A DNA stretch of 64,000 bases, taken from positions 1 through 64,000 of the forward strand of contig JAEZUC010000011.1 of NCBI GenBank assembly GCA_023443515.1. The letters are read 5' to 3'. A program made the translations under genes and the position numbers. Shown in pieces: positions 1 through 8,950 of the stretch. Position 1 is the first letter of the stretch. Each line of letters starts with the position of its first letter. The notes below the pieces were generated by a model. That model was not told where the DNA came from, did not search any database, and worked only from the letters and a program-made list of their open reading frames with translations. Origin of the DNA: Bacillota bacterium (GTDB taxonomy: Bacteria; Bacillota; Clostridia; Acetivibrionales; DSM-1351).

Positions 1-117
1 TAGCTATCTTATATCGATTATATACCATTTTTAGAATATTTGGCATTATTTTTATTCCTAAAAAACTGACCTTAATCCTTCAACCACAAGATGTTGAAGA
101 AAACAGAAGTTACAAAT

Positions 118-1437
118 TCAATTAACGGCCTTTATAAAATTACTAACTTCCTTACTAAATTTAGAATCTATAGACGTAATTTGAGATGCCTGTTTTTTAT
201 TATTCAAATAGTATGGTCCATTTGGTTTATTCTTCGATTTATTAATAATACCAGTCCCAGTCCCCTTTCTTAATGCTTCTATTGTTCCATCTATACTTAT
301 TTTTACGGCGTCCGCTATTCTAAACGCTCCATTAGCAGCCCCCATTCTCTCTTTTATTTTTTTCTCTTTATTCTGCGCTATCGTCAAATTATATTTAGCT
401 GATAATAAACTCTCCTTATTATTTTTAATATAGGATTTCAGCATGTTTTTTTACTTGCTACCATTAACAGGCTTTTCATTTTTTTCCAAAAAGAGCTAAT
501 TGCTTCATTAGCATTTCTTATTCTTTCTTTAACTAATTTGATGCGATCGTTTAGTTTTGCTTTAGCTGATTCGCTTGTATTGTTTGCGTTAGCAACAAGC
601 CTTTTAATTTTATCTGAAAGACTTCTATTTTTTTCTTCATTTGTAAAGGTTGATTTTGAGTACCCACCTTTTGCATGACTTCTTCTATATTTGGACTATT
701 GTTTAATCCAGTAATGATAGGATAATTCTGATGATTTGATACCTTACTGACCATTACATCGCTTCTCTTTCCAAATCATTATTATCATTCACAAGGTGTC
801 CAGTTTTCATCTGTATGGTGGGCTTAACCCTCCCTTGCTTTTGCTTAACAGCGTGCCATCCTTCATGCGGGAGATGTTTTTCCTGTCCAGGAGCAATATG
901 GATGTTATTTCCCTGAGTATAGGCTAGAGCTCCAACCTGCTGTGGTTTATCAGAGTTCCTATGCACTTTTACATCTGATAAATCAATGCCTGATAGTTTT
1001 TCAAGTCCTGCCCTCAAATTATTTGGCATACCTGAGCCTGAAGCAGCAGTATTGCCATCGTCCTTCTTCATTTGTAATGGATTTTTTTTTATTTTTCTTT
1101 AATTCTGAAGTTCCTGATTTACCATCTGAATCCTCCTTGGTTTCAGATTTTGATTTTTCTCCAGGGATTGGCTTCATTGCAACATTAGTCTGTTCTAGCT
1201 TTATCTGCTTTTTACGTAGTTTTGCCTCCTCCCTTATTGTTACTGTTTGCCGGTATCCTATTGCGGATTGTAGAACCATAAATTCTTCTCTTGTTATGGC
1301 ATATGGATCATTAATCATTATCTGTAGCAATTTCTTGTAACTGTTGTTCTTACATTCTTTTTTGCTTCAGTCTTTTGAGAAGTAGGGACTTTTTTTGAAA
1401 TATTGCTTACTTTACTAGAAGGCAGTTCCTTACTCAT
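118..1437 (-). pseudogene. Frameshifted DUF4157-type (metallopeptidase-like) protein gene
   Basis: Coding sequence reads along the minus strand from an ATG at 1435-1437 but alternates between two reading frames, with breaks near 1325, 1075, 660-750 and 450. The pieces join into one protein: a basic Ser/Lys-rich N-terminus; a central segment (about 1071-760) with the run LPHEGWHAVKQKQGR, an HExxH-like motif typical of DUF4157; then Lys/Glu/Asn-rich helical segments to a stop near 118. DUF4157 domains are often found in extracellular contractile-injection-system effectors and polymorphic toxins; no such neighbours are visible here. The motif has Gly-Trp between Glu and His, so catalysis is uncertain. 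Homopolymer runs at some breaks could reflect sequencing error, but every other gene in the window is intact, so decay is more likely. Confidence 0.6.
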
Positions 1438-1645
1438 TTTTGAATATGTTTTGTTTATCGTGTCTTACATCCATAAATTAAAATTTACATCATATTTTGT
1501 TTGATTTTATACTCACACTGATTTAGACGAACTAAGAAAGGCCATAAATAAACTATAAATAGAATTAAAGCTAGTTAGTTACGTATTAGTTTTTTGTTAG
1601 TTACCGTTAAAATTTTGTATGATTTTCAGCGACTTTTATTATAAC

Positions 1646-1678
1646 AAAAAAACCACCTAAGCATTGAAATAGGTGATT
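1646..1678 (-). terminator. Intrinsic terminator of tRNA-Thr
   Basis: On the minus strand a hairpin with arms ATCACCTA and TAGGTGGT is followed by a run of seven T, directly downstream of the tRNA-Thr gene. Confidence 0.75.
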
Positions 1679-1682
1679 TTCT

Positions 1683-1758
1683 TGGAGCTGGTAAGCGGAA
1701 TCGAACCGCTGACCTGCTGATTACGAATCAGCTGCACTACCGACTGTGCTATACCAGC
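1683..1758 (-). tRNA. tRNA-Thr (anticodon CGT)
   Basis: The minus strand folds as a cloverleaf: acceptor arm GCTGGTA/TACCAGC, discriminator T, encoded CCA, anticodon stem GCTGA/TCAGC with loop TTCGTAA giving anticodon CGT (reads ACG), and T-arm GCGGTTCGATTCCGC. It is a stand-alone gene between the DUF4157 remnant and the HAD phosphatase. Confidence 0.95.
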
Positions 1759-1821
1759 ACACTGGCTATTAACTTCTTGCACTATATATGTTAGCACTAA
1801 ATTCCTTTTAATTCAATTATT

Positions 1822-2655
1822 TTATATTTTTCCCTTCTTGGCTAAAGAGGGTATTATATTATAAATAATTTCATGCAAAGCATTTTCGTCATTGCTCACA
1901 GTCACTATATCAGAAGCAGCCTTAACGCACTCCCTTGCATTATCTACTGCAATTCCTACATCAGCCAATCTTATTATTTCAATATCATTATCGTAATCAC
2001 CTACTGCGATAATGATTTTATCCCTATACTGGTGCGAATTTTTTAATCTCTCCAAAGCAGACCCCTTTGAAATACCTTTTTTTATAAGCTCAAGATAAAA
2101 TACCTGTGAAAAAAAACTATCCACCTTATCAAGAAAATTATAATTTTCCAACATACAATAGGCTTTTTGCAGGCTTTCCGGACTGTCATACATAAGTACC
2201 TTAATCCAGTCCATTTTCATGACCTCATCAAGTGTGGTTCTTAAGTATACTTGTTTCTCTCTCTCAACATATGGATCCAGTATATGGTCAGGTGTAATTA
2301 TGTACAACATATCAGGTGTAAATATTTCAACCACCATGTTTTTATAGTATTTCATGCAATAAATAATATATTGCTCAACTACACTCTTATCCATAAGTTC
2401 AGTAGCTAAAAATCTTTCTTCTTGAAAATTGTAAATGCCTCCTCCGTTATATAGGATACATGGGCCATTCAGAGTTAAATTTTCTATGTAGGGACGTATA
2501 TTGTCCTTTGAACGTCCTGTGGCAATAGCAAAGCTCCCACCATTTTTTATAAAATTGCTAATAGCGTCCAAATTCTCCTGAGATATGGAATGCTGAGAAT
2601 TTATCAAAGTACCATCTAAATCGCTTATTAAAAGGTATTTATTATAATTAAACAT
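1822..2655 (-). CDS. Cof-type HAD-superfamily phosphatase
   Basis: A 277-residue cytosolic hydrolase of the Cof/YidA class, which dephosphorylates sugar phosphates, FMN or similar small phosphates; substrate cannot be told from sequence. Visible HAD motifs: DLDGT at 12-16 (Asp12 nucleophile, Asp14 acid/base), Thr46 in IATGRS, Lys197 and the acidic motif GDYDND at 219-224. The region about 90-190 is the C2B-type cap. The length is normal for the family. A GAGG ribosome site lies 4 nt before the ATG. Monocistronic; a tRNA-Thr follows and a convergent hairpin precedes the next gene. Family assignment is secure, specific function is not. Confidence 0.9.
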   Translation of the reverse strand: MFNYNKYLLISDLDGTLINSQHSISQENLDAISNFIKNGGSFAIATGRSKDNIRPYIENLTLNGPCILYNGGGIYNFQEERFLATELMDKSVVEQYIIYCMKYYKNMVVEIFTPDMLYIITPDHILDPYVEREKQVYLRTTLDEVMKMDWIKVLMYDSPESLQKAYCMLENYNFLDKVDSFFSQVFYLELIKKGISKGSALERLKNSHQYRDKIIIAVGDYDNDIEIIRLADVGIAVDNARECVKAASDIVTVSNDENALHEIIYNIIPSLAKKGKI

Positions 2656-2744
2656 ATGACCTCACACAAAAACTATATTTTACATGAACTATAAAATATA
2701 ATATGGTTTTATCTGTCGAAAATCAACATTTAACTAGAAAAACC

Positions 2745-2790
2745 TTAAAAAAAATACAACTTCCCACATGACAAATTCACATGGGAAGTC
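2745..2790 (-). terminator. Terminator of the yteA-like gene
   Basis: Hairpin with arms ACTTCCCA(TGTG) and (CA)TGTGGGAAGT on the minus strand followed by T-rich sequence, six bases after the stop codon region of the DksA-like gene. Confidence 0.8.
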
Positions 2791-2795
2791 TGGTC

Positions 2796-3428
2796 TTAAG
2801 GAAGTTGATTTTTGTACTGTTGATTTGAAATTTTATCTGTTTCTTCCACATATCCCTGATTATCAATTTCATTTGTATAAAACTCTTCGTAATCTGCATA
2901 TCCCGACATATCCTGAGGGGTGTCTGCACTTCCGTATTTTAGAAGATCATCAAATTGATCCAATCCTTCAAACTCATCATCTTCTTGTTTATTCAAGTAC
3001 TTTCTGCCAAAGGGGTTATCAAAAATTTCGTCATACTGCTGATCCGGCGTATTAATCTCTTCTGCTTCCTTATCTTCCTGACATTCCATGCAAAACCTGG
3101 CAGTCGGCATAACTTCTAGTCTATCGGGATTTATATCTTTTTTGCAATTCTCACAAATACCATATGACCCGTTATCTATTTTTTTCAATGCAAGCTTTAC
3201 ATCATTAAGTTTTGTCTGCTCATGTACCTTCAGGGCCAGATTCATTTCAACTGCATAAAGCTCACTTCCCAATTCAGCAGGATGATTATCGTAATTCGAC
3301 AATTCAGAAGGAGTATAGTTGCTCATTTCTCCCTCGTCCAAGTCTCTCATTTGTTCCAACGCAGTGTCAGCCTTTTTAGCTTCCTTTAAAAGTTTATCCT
3401 TGTAATGCAATAGCTGATTCTTGTCCAT
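2796..3428 (-). CDS. yteA: TraR/DksA-type zinc-finger protein, YteA sporulation family
   Basis: A 210-residue protein with a long acidic N-terminal helical part and a C4 zinc finger of the DksA/TraR type: Cys92-x2-Cys95 and Cys113-x2-Cys116. DksA-fold proteins act at the RNA polymerase secondary channel; the clostridial/bacillar YteA subgroup is annotated as sporulation-associated, with unknown detail. The tail after 120 is acidic and rich in Asp, Glu and Gln. I start at the ATG preceded by AGGAGG with a 6-nt gap, nine codons inside the longest open frame. The short DUF5665 membrane gene lies just upstream on the same strand, likely co-transcribed. Gene symbol is by family resemblance only. 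Confidence 0.8.
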   Translation of the reverse strand: MDKNQLLHYKDKLLKEAKKADTALEQMRDLDEGEMSNYTPSELSNYDNHPAELGSELYAVEMNLALKVHEQTKLNDVKLALKKIDNGSYGICENCKKDINPDRLEVMPTARFCMECQEDKEAEEINTPDQQYDEIFDNPFGRKYLNKQEDDEFEGLDQFDDLLKYGSADTPQDMSGYADYEEFYTNEIDNQGYVEETDKISNQQYKNQLP

Positions 3429-3451
3429 ATGATTCCTCCTATGTTCCACCG

Positions 3452-3754
3452 TCATCTGACATTCCGACTGCTACTTTGCACAATCTTCACTATATCACTG
3501 ATAAATTGTCCTATATAAGGAAGATTTATTTTAACTATAATATTTAGGAAGTAAATAGCAATTGCTCCAAGAATAGTAAATCCAATAGCTATTCCAAAGC
3601 CTCTAGCCAAACCACTTACAAAATTGGCCCATAGCATTTTTCTCGGATGTTCAAGATAATAAACGTAGTCCACGAATTTCATCTTCTCCATTTTAAGAGA
3701 CATATTATCAACTTTTTTTGACAGTTCACTAATTAAATGATTGTTGTTGGCCAT
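3452..3754 (-). CDS. DUF5665-type small membrane protein
   Basis: A 100-residue protein. The first 30 residues form an amphipathic, coiled-coil-like helix (ISELSKKVDNMSLKMEKMKF); residues about 47-70 and 72-90 are hydrophobic and form one or two membrane helices rich in Gly/Ala/Ile. The motif YVYYLEHPRKMLWANFVSGL around 30-50 is characteristic of this family as I remember it. Function is unknown. It sits 23 nt upstream of the yteA-like gene with no terminator between, so the two probably share a transcript. Confidence 0.7.
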   Translation of the reverse strand: MANNNHLISELSKKVDNMSLKMEKMKFVDYVYYLEHPRKMLWANFVSGLARGFGIAIGFTILGAIAIYFLNIIVKINLPYIGQFISDIVKIVQSSSRNVR

Positions 3755-3861
3755 TTTTTATAAGTACTCCCTTCACATGAAAACAATAAAATAATCTTTT
3801 CAATACAATTATGGTTGTTCTGTTTAGCTTTATTTATTCGTACGAAATTTTTCTAAAACAT

Positions 3862-3911
3862 ACAAAAAAGCATACTAGCCGAATTATCAAATAAAACGGT
3901 TAATATGCTTA
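3862..3911 (-). terminator. Terminator downstream of aroB region / upstream stem-loop
   Basis: Hairpin with arms AAGCATATTAACCG and CGGCTAGTATGCTT, followed on the plus-to-minus reading by TTTTTTG. It lies between the DUF5665 gene and the aroB stop codon and by its T-run orientation ends minus-strand transcription, i.e. of aroB. Confidence 0.7.
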
Positions 3912-3928
3912 AATAATTTTTTTAAAAA

Positions 3929-5008
3929 TTAGTTTGCCAAATCCGCGAGAACCTTTTTAATCAGTCCACTGTCTTCAATGGTACATTGGAAAACCTCTCC
4001 AATTCTACGTGGTAAAACAAATTTCAGCTTATTGTCCTTTACCTTTTTATCGTAGAATATCTGGTTGTACACTCTTTCAACGTCCAGACCGGGCAGGGAG
4101 ACAGGTAGCCCAAGTTTTAATAAAATAGCTTTTACCTGTTCAACAGTTTGCTTACTTAGAATTTCCATGTAATGAGCCATTTTGTAAGCCCCCACAATTC
4201 CTATCGATACACATTCACCATGCAAAAGCCTGAAATTTTCCACCGTTTCAATAGCATGACCGAGTGTGTGTCCCAAATTAAGAATCGCCCTTAAATCGTC
4301 CTCTTTTTCGTCCTGCTCCACTACATAGCCTTTTATGGAACAGTTCTTTTTAGCAAGGTATTGTAGTACATTTTCTTCGAAGTTAAAAATCTTATCTGCG
4401 TTGTAGCTAATATAATCACAGTATTCTTCGTCCAAAATCAAGCCGTGTTTGATCACCTCGGCAAGACCGGCAGAAATCTCTCTCTTAGGCAGTGTCTTAA
4501 TAGTATTGACATTAATAAACACTGCTTTAGGCTGATAAAATGCACCCACAATATTCTTATGGCCATTGAAATCAACCCCGGTTTTACCGCCAACACTACT
4601 GTCTGCCTGAGCCAATAATGATGTAGGTATTTGTACAAAGTTGATTCCTCTCATATAAGTAGCAGCAGCAAAGCCTGTTATATCGCCCACTACACCGCCA
4701 CCAAGCGCCAGCACAATACTGTTTCTGTCCAGCTTGCACTCTATCATTTTATTATAGATACCATAAACTGTCTCAAGTGTCTTATTATTTTCACCGGGCT
4801 TCAGAACGTGTTTGTTAACCTCTATTCCGCTGTCTTCTAGTACTTTCATACACTCATCAGAATAATAATTATCAACATTCTCGTCAGTAACCAGTAAAGC
4901 TTTGTTACCCTGCCTGAATGATAGAACAGTTTTTCCAAGTTCCTGAAAGTCTGTCGCAATACAAATAGGATAGCTTCTTTCCTTTAAATTTATAGTATGT
5001 CTAATCAT
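3929..5008 (-). CDS. aroB: 3-dehydroquinate synthase
   Basis: 359 residues, the usual AroB length. It converts DAHP to 3-dehydroquinate, step two of the shikimate pathway, using NAD+ and a metal. Visible signatures: the NAD-binding GGGVVGDITG at 103-112, substrate-contact segment SSVGGKTG at 137-144, and metal ligands Glu184 (in GLAEVIKHG), His247 (NLGHTLGH) and His263 (LLHGE). An ATG with a GGGAG site is used. It follows ileS by 28 nt on the same strand and probably is the last gene of the T-box-controlled ileS transcript, an arrangement that would tie aromatic synthesis to isoleucine sensing by read-through only. No other aro genes are in the window. Confidence 0.96.
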   Translation of the reverse strand: MIRHTINLKERSYPICIATDFQELGKTVLSFRQGNKALLVTDENVDNYYSDECMKVLEDSGIEVNKHVLKPGENNKTLETVYGIYNKMIECKLDRNSIVLALGGGVVGDITGFAAATYMRGINFVQIPTSLLAQADSSVGGKTGVDFNGHKNIVGAFYQPKAVFINVNTIKTLPKREISAGLAEVIKHGLILDEEYCDYISYNADKIFNFEENVLQYLAKKNCSIKGYVVEQDEKEDDLRAILNLGHTLGHAIETVENFRLLHGECVSIGIVGAYKMAHYMEILSKQTVEQVKAILLKLGLPVSLPGLDVERVYNQIFYDKKVKDNKLKFVLPRRIGEVFQCTIEDSGLIKKVLADLAN

Positions 5009-5036
5009 AATACGTCTCCCAAATGGATATGCTTAT

Positions 5037-7826
5037 TTAACCTACTACATCAGCACATCTCTTACAAAGTGTCGGATGTTTTTCGTCCTTGCCTACAAAT
5101 TCGCTGAACATCCAGCATCTTTCACATTTATCTCCCGGTGCCTGTTCAACGAGAACTTTTATTCCCGGCATTTCCTCTCCCTTTTGTGCTACGTCAGGAG
5201 CATCAGCAAGATTTTTGATTTCAACAGCCGAAACTATAAATACAGTAACAAGTTCGTTTTCAATGCTCTTGATAAACTCAAGATTTTCTGCGTCTGCATA
5301 CAAGGTTACTTTTGCATTAAGAGAATGGCCGATTGTCTTATTTGCCCTTGATATTTCCAATGCCTTTGAAACATCTGACCTAAGCTCGAATATCTTTTCC
5401 CACTTTTCTGCCAGCACAGTATTTATATACTTTTCATTTACCTGAGGCCAGCTGTTCAGCTGAACACTTTCTGTGTCATCTTCTGCTCTGTGAGGCATAA
5501 ACTGCCAGATCTCCTCAGTTGTAAATGCAAGTACCGGAGTAAGCATTCTCACCAAAGACTGGAGTATTTCATACATTACAGTCTGTGCTGCTCTTCTTTC
5601 CTTTGAGTCAGCATTTGAAGTGTAAAGTCTGTCCTTGATTATATCCAGATAGAAGTTACTCATGTCAACAACACAGAAGTTGTGTATAGCATGGAACATC
5701 AAATGGAATTCATAAGTTTCATAAGCCTCATTAACCTTCTTTATGAGGTTTGTCATTCTCCCCAATGCCCATCTGTCCAGTTCATTCATTTCACTGTAGT
5801 CAACACTGTCTGTGTCAGGATTGAAGCCATTTATATTACCCAGAATATATCTTGCAGTATTCCTTATTTTTCTATAAACCTCTGATAACTGCTTCAACAA
5901 ATCCTTTGAAATTCTAATATCAGTTGTATAATCGGAAGAAGCAACCCAAAGTCTAAGTATATCTGCTCCGTACTCCTTGATAACATCTGCAGGGTCAATG
6001 CCGTTTCCAAGTGATTTGGACATTTTGCGGCCTTCACCGTCAACAACATAACCGTGGGTCAGTACCTTTCTGTATGGTGCACTTCCCTTAGTAGCAACAG
6101 AAGTTAGCAGTGATGACTGGAACCATCCTCTGTGTTGGTCACTTCCTTCAAGGTACAGGTCTGCCGGCCAGGATAATCCTTCTCTGTTTTCCAGAACCGC
6201 TACATGGCTGGAACCTGAATCGAACCAAACATCCATAATATCTGTTTCTTTTGTAAATTCATGATGTCCGCATTCACATTTAGTTCCCTTTGGAAGAATT
6301 TCTGAAGCGTCCATTGAATACCATGCGTTTGATCCCTTTTCTCTGAAAAGATCAGCCACAGCCTTTATTGATTCATCAGTAATCAATTCTTTACCACAGT
6401 CTTTACAGTAGAAGATCGGAATAGGCACACCCCAGATACGTTGTCTGGAAATACACCAGTCTCCCCTATCCCTAACCATATTAGTTATTCTTTCCTGGCC
6501 CCATTCAGGCACCCATTTAACAGTCTTGATAGCTTCAAGAGCATCATCTCTGAACCCGTCAATGGATGCAAACCACTGTTCGGTAGCACGGAAAATAATA
6601 GGATCTTTACATCTCCAGCAATGAGGATATTGGTGAGTAATCTTTTCAGAAGCTAAAAGTCTGCCGTCCTCGGTTAATTTTTCAATAATTGCGGCATTTG
6701 ACTTCTTGTAGAACATACCTGCGAACGGTCCTGCTTCTTTAGTCAGGAAGCCCTTGCTGTCAACAGGAACCAATACAGGAATCTTATACTTCTGGCATAC
6801 AAGAAAGTCTTCCGCACCATGCCCCGGAGCAGTATGAACACAACCTGTACCTGCTTCAAGAGTAACATGGTCTCCAAGGATAACAATTGAATCTCTATCC
6901 AAGAACGGGTGCTTACAAAGAATGCCTTCCAACTCGCTTCCTTTGAATTTTGCAACAGTTTCATATTCTGTTATAGCAGCCGCTTTCATAGTATTTTCAA
7001 CAAGTTCTGCTGCAAGTACATAATATTCGTCGTTTGCCTTTACAACAGAGTATTCAAATGACTCGTTCAAGCAGATTGCAAGGTTTGCAGGCAAAGTCCA
7101 TGTAGTTGTTGTCCATATTACAAAGTTAATCTTTTCCTTTGGTGCAACATCTTCAAAAATTCCCTTGTCATCCCTTACCTGGAACTTAACATATATTGAA
7201 ACAGTAGTATCGTCGGCATATTCAATTTCAGCTTCAGCCAGAGCAGTTTCACACTCAGGACACCAGTAAACAGGCTTTAATCCCTTGTATATATGACCAT
7301 TCTTAGCCATTTCACCAAATACTTCTATCTGCGTTGCTTCAAACTCAGGTTTCAGAGTTATATATGGATGCTCCCAGTCAGACCTTACACCCAGTCGTTT
7401 GAAAGATTCTCTCTGTATATCCAGATACTTCATGGCAAAGCCTTCACAGGCCTCTCTGAAAACAACCGGGCCAACTTCGTGTCTCTTCAATCCCAGTTCC
7501 TTTATAGCTCTCTGCTCAATAGGAAGTCCGTGTGTATCCCATCCCGGAACATATGGAGTATAGTAGCCTGACATACTTTTATACTTGACAACGATATCCT
7601 TTAAAACCTTATTCAATGTTGTTCCAAGGTGGATACCTCCATTTGCATACGGCGGTCCGTCATGAAGTATAAAGGAAGGCTTCCCCTCCGCTTTTTTCAA
7701 TTGCTTATTATAAATGTCCATGTCTTCCCATTTTTTCAGGAAGTCAGGCTCCCTTTGAGGAAGATTTGCCCTCATGGGGAAGTCAGTTTGTGGTAGATTT
7801 AAAGATTTTCCATAATCTTCTGCCAT
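5037..7826 (-). CDS. ileS: Isoleucyl-tRNA synthetase
   Basis: 929 residues, class I synthetase charging tRNA-Ile, cytosolic. Domains in order: Rossmann catalytic core with the HIGH-equivalent at residues 66-69, which reads HLGT rather than HIGH; editing (CP1) domain about 180-400; the KMSKS loop in GRKMSKSLGN near residue 600; an anticodon-binding helical domain; and a C-terminal zinc finger with CERC and CKRC pairs. The C-terminal zinc ribbon is typical of the bacterial IleS1 type. Start ATG has GGAGG 10 nt upstream. A T-box leader and a strong promoter precede it. Confidence 0.97.
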   Translation of the reverse strand: MAEDYGKSLNLPQTDFPMRANLPQREPDFLKKWEDMDIYNKQLKKAEGKPSFILHDGPPYANGGIHLGTTLNKVLKDIVVKYKSMSGYYTPYVPGWDTHGLPIEQRAIKELGLKRHEVGPVVFREACEGFAMKYLDIQRESFKRLGVRSDWEHPYITLKPEFEATQIEVFGEMAKNGHIYKGLKPVYWCPECETALAEAEIEYADDTTVSIYVKFQVRDDKGIFEDVAPKEKINFVIWTTTTWTLPANLAICLNESFEYSVVKANDEYYVLAAELVENTMKAAAITEYETVAKFKGSELEGILCKHPFLDRDSIVILGDHVTLEAGTGCVHTAPGHGAEDFLVCQKYKIPVLVPVDSKGFLTKEAGPFAGMFYKKSNAAIIEKLTEDGRLLASEKITHQYPHCWRCKDPIIFRATEQWFASIDGFRDDALEAIKTVKWVPEWGQERITNMVRDRGDWCISRQRIWGVPIPIFYCKDCGKELITDESIKAVADLFREKGSNAWYSMDASEILPKGTKCECGHHEFTKETDIMDVWFDSGSSHVAVLENREGLSWPADLYLEGSDQHRGWFQSSLLTSVATKGSAPYRKVLTHGYVVDGEGRKMSKSLGNGIDPADVIKEYGADILRLWVASSDYTTDIRISKDLLKQLSEVYRKIRNTARYILGNINGFNPDTDSVDYSEMNELDRWALGRMTNLIKKVNEAYETYEFHLMFHAIHNFCVVDMSNFYLDIIKDRLYTSNADSKERRAAQTVMYEILQSLVRMLTPVLAFTTEEIWQFMPHRAEDDTESVQLNSWPQVNEKYINTVLAEKWEKIFELRSDVSKALEISRANKTIGHSLNAKVTLYADAENLEFIKSIENELVTVFIVSAVEIKNLADAPDVAQKGEEMPGIKVLVEQAPGDKCERCWMFSEFVGKDEKHPTLCKRCADVVG

Positions 7827-7877
7827 TTCTAATACCTCCGGTTAAATTTAAATATAGTAATTTAATAATTCTAAAAT

Positions 7878-8304
7878 ATAATAAAGCCCCGTTCCAACAA
7901 AGGGACGAGGCTATTTTCGCGGTACCACCCAAATTATTTTGTAGCATGAAAATAATAACATGACAATAATCACTTCGTTTTATAACGGCTCATCACCGGC
8001 ACACCCTACTTCAAATAGTTCTAATTGAATTTCAGGCTGCAACTCATGGATGATTTTCAAAAGCTTGAACCTGCGGAAATCCCACCAATCTCCCGCTCTC
8101 TGTAAAGCCAACTGCTTTCTACTCTTTCCAATCATCATATTTAGAATATTAAAACGCATCAATTCAGAGAAAATTTTTCGGCTATAGAAAAATTATCTTA
8201 CCTCAGCTACGTTTCAACGAGGCGGGATATATGTGCTCACCGCCTAAAAACTAAAACGGTACCCACCACCTACAGAATTGGGGAACATTATTGCCTCGTT
8301 ATAT
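7878..8304 (-). promoter_or_regulatory. T-box riboswitch (tRNA-Ile) upstream of ileS
   Basis: The minus strand contains the T-box core GGGTGGTACCGCG (complement of 7918-7932 region) followed by a terminator hairpin at 7884-7912. Stem I is closed by AACGAGGC near the 5' end pairing with GCCTCGTT about 65 nt later; on its 3' side ATATATCCC contains an AUC triplet suited as an isoleucine specifier. The UGGU of the T-box would pair with an ACCA tRNA end, correct for tRNA-Ile. Uncharged tRNA-Ile should allow read-through into ileS. The specifier assignment is from reading, not modelling. Confidence 0.92.
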
Positions 8305-8311
8305 TAGATTA

Positions 8312-8341
8312 ATAATACATCAACTAACCTGCCTCCGTCAA
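8312..8341 (-). promoter_or_regulatory. Promoter of the ileS T-box leader
   Basis: Minus-strand TTGACG (8336-8341) and TATTAT (8312-8317) spaced by 18 nt. The predicted start point falls a few bases before the first strand of stem I. Confidence 0.75.
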
Positions 8342-8446
8342 GGCTACGATTTTAATTTTTACAATCAAAAACTCTTAGTCAATAAAAATCACATATTGCC
8401 ATTATCAGAATAAGATGAAGTGTAATATAAAAATCAGGAGAGACCG

Positions 8447-8950
8447 ATGAATTTTGACTTTAACGAACTGATTTCTGATCTTAAAATGAATAAGTATAAA
8501 CGCTTAGGTTCAGGTTCCTGCAGGAACGTTTATGACTTAGGCAACGGGTATGTTATTAAAGTTGCAAAAGATGTCCGGGGGGTTTTACAGAATCAGATTG
8601 AGCATAAAAGCTACCAGACACGCAAATCAGGATTCTTTGCTGAAGTAGCTGCCGTTTCTGAAAACTTCAGGTATCTAATAATGGTAAAAGCCAAGAGAAT
8701 TACTGATATAAGAATTGTTTTAAGATATTATAAAGTACGGAGCTTTGATGAACTGATGAAAGATCCTCTGCTGGACGAAGACCTGGAAAATCAAAAAATA
8801 GGCAGTGGCGACCTGAAAAGGGCATCAAGCTGGGGAATCGTAAATGATGTCCCCGTCTTGATTGATTATGGCTTAAATCAAAGCACCTATAATAAATACT
8901 ACAGAAACAAACTGTTCGGAAGGTTTAAAAAGCTGAATTACTCCTCCTGA
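8447..8950 (+). CDS. Small protein-kinase-like fold protein, truncated
   Basis: 167 residues. Residues 18-41 look like a kinase N-lobe: a glycine-rich loop GSGSCRNV (21-28), then VIKVAK with Lys38 in the ATP-lysine position; Glu52 could be the helix-C glutamate. Near the end LIDYGL (138-143) resembles the DFG magnesium motif. No HRD catalytic-loop motif is visible between them and the protein is about 100 residues shorter than a normal kinase domain. Function is unknown: it may be a minimal or pseudo-kinase, perhaps related to phage or antibiotic-kinase-like families. AGGAGAG precedes the ATG by 6 nt. It stands alone, divergent from ileS and convergent with the MocR regulator, whose stop codon abuts it. 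Confidence 0.65.
   Translation: MNFDFNELISDLKMNKYKRLGSGSCRNVYDLGNGYVIKVAKDVRGVLQNQIEHKSYQTRKSGFFAEVAAVSENFRYLIMVKAKRITDIRIVLRYYKVRSFDELMKDPLLDEDLENQKIGSGDLKRASSWGIVNDVPVLIDYGLNQSTYNKYYRNKLFGRFKKLNYSS

Noticed and set aside
91..273. 60-codon plus-strand frame
   Set aside because: It runs antisense to the DUF4157 remnant and has no ribosome site or known similarity.
7980..8162. 60-codon minus-strand frame upstream of ileS
   Set aside because: It lies within the T-box leader structure; coding there is incidental.
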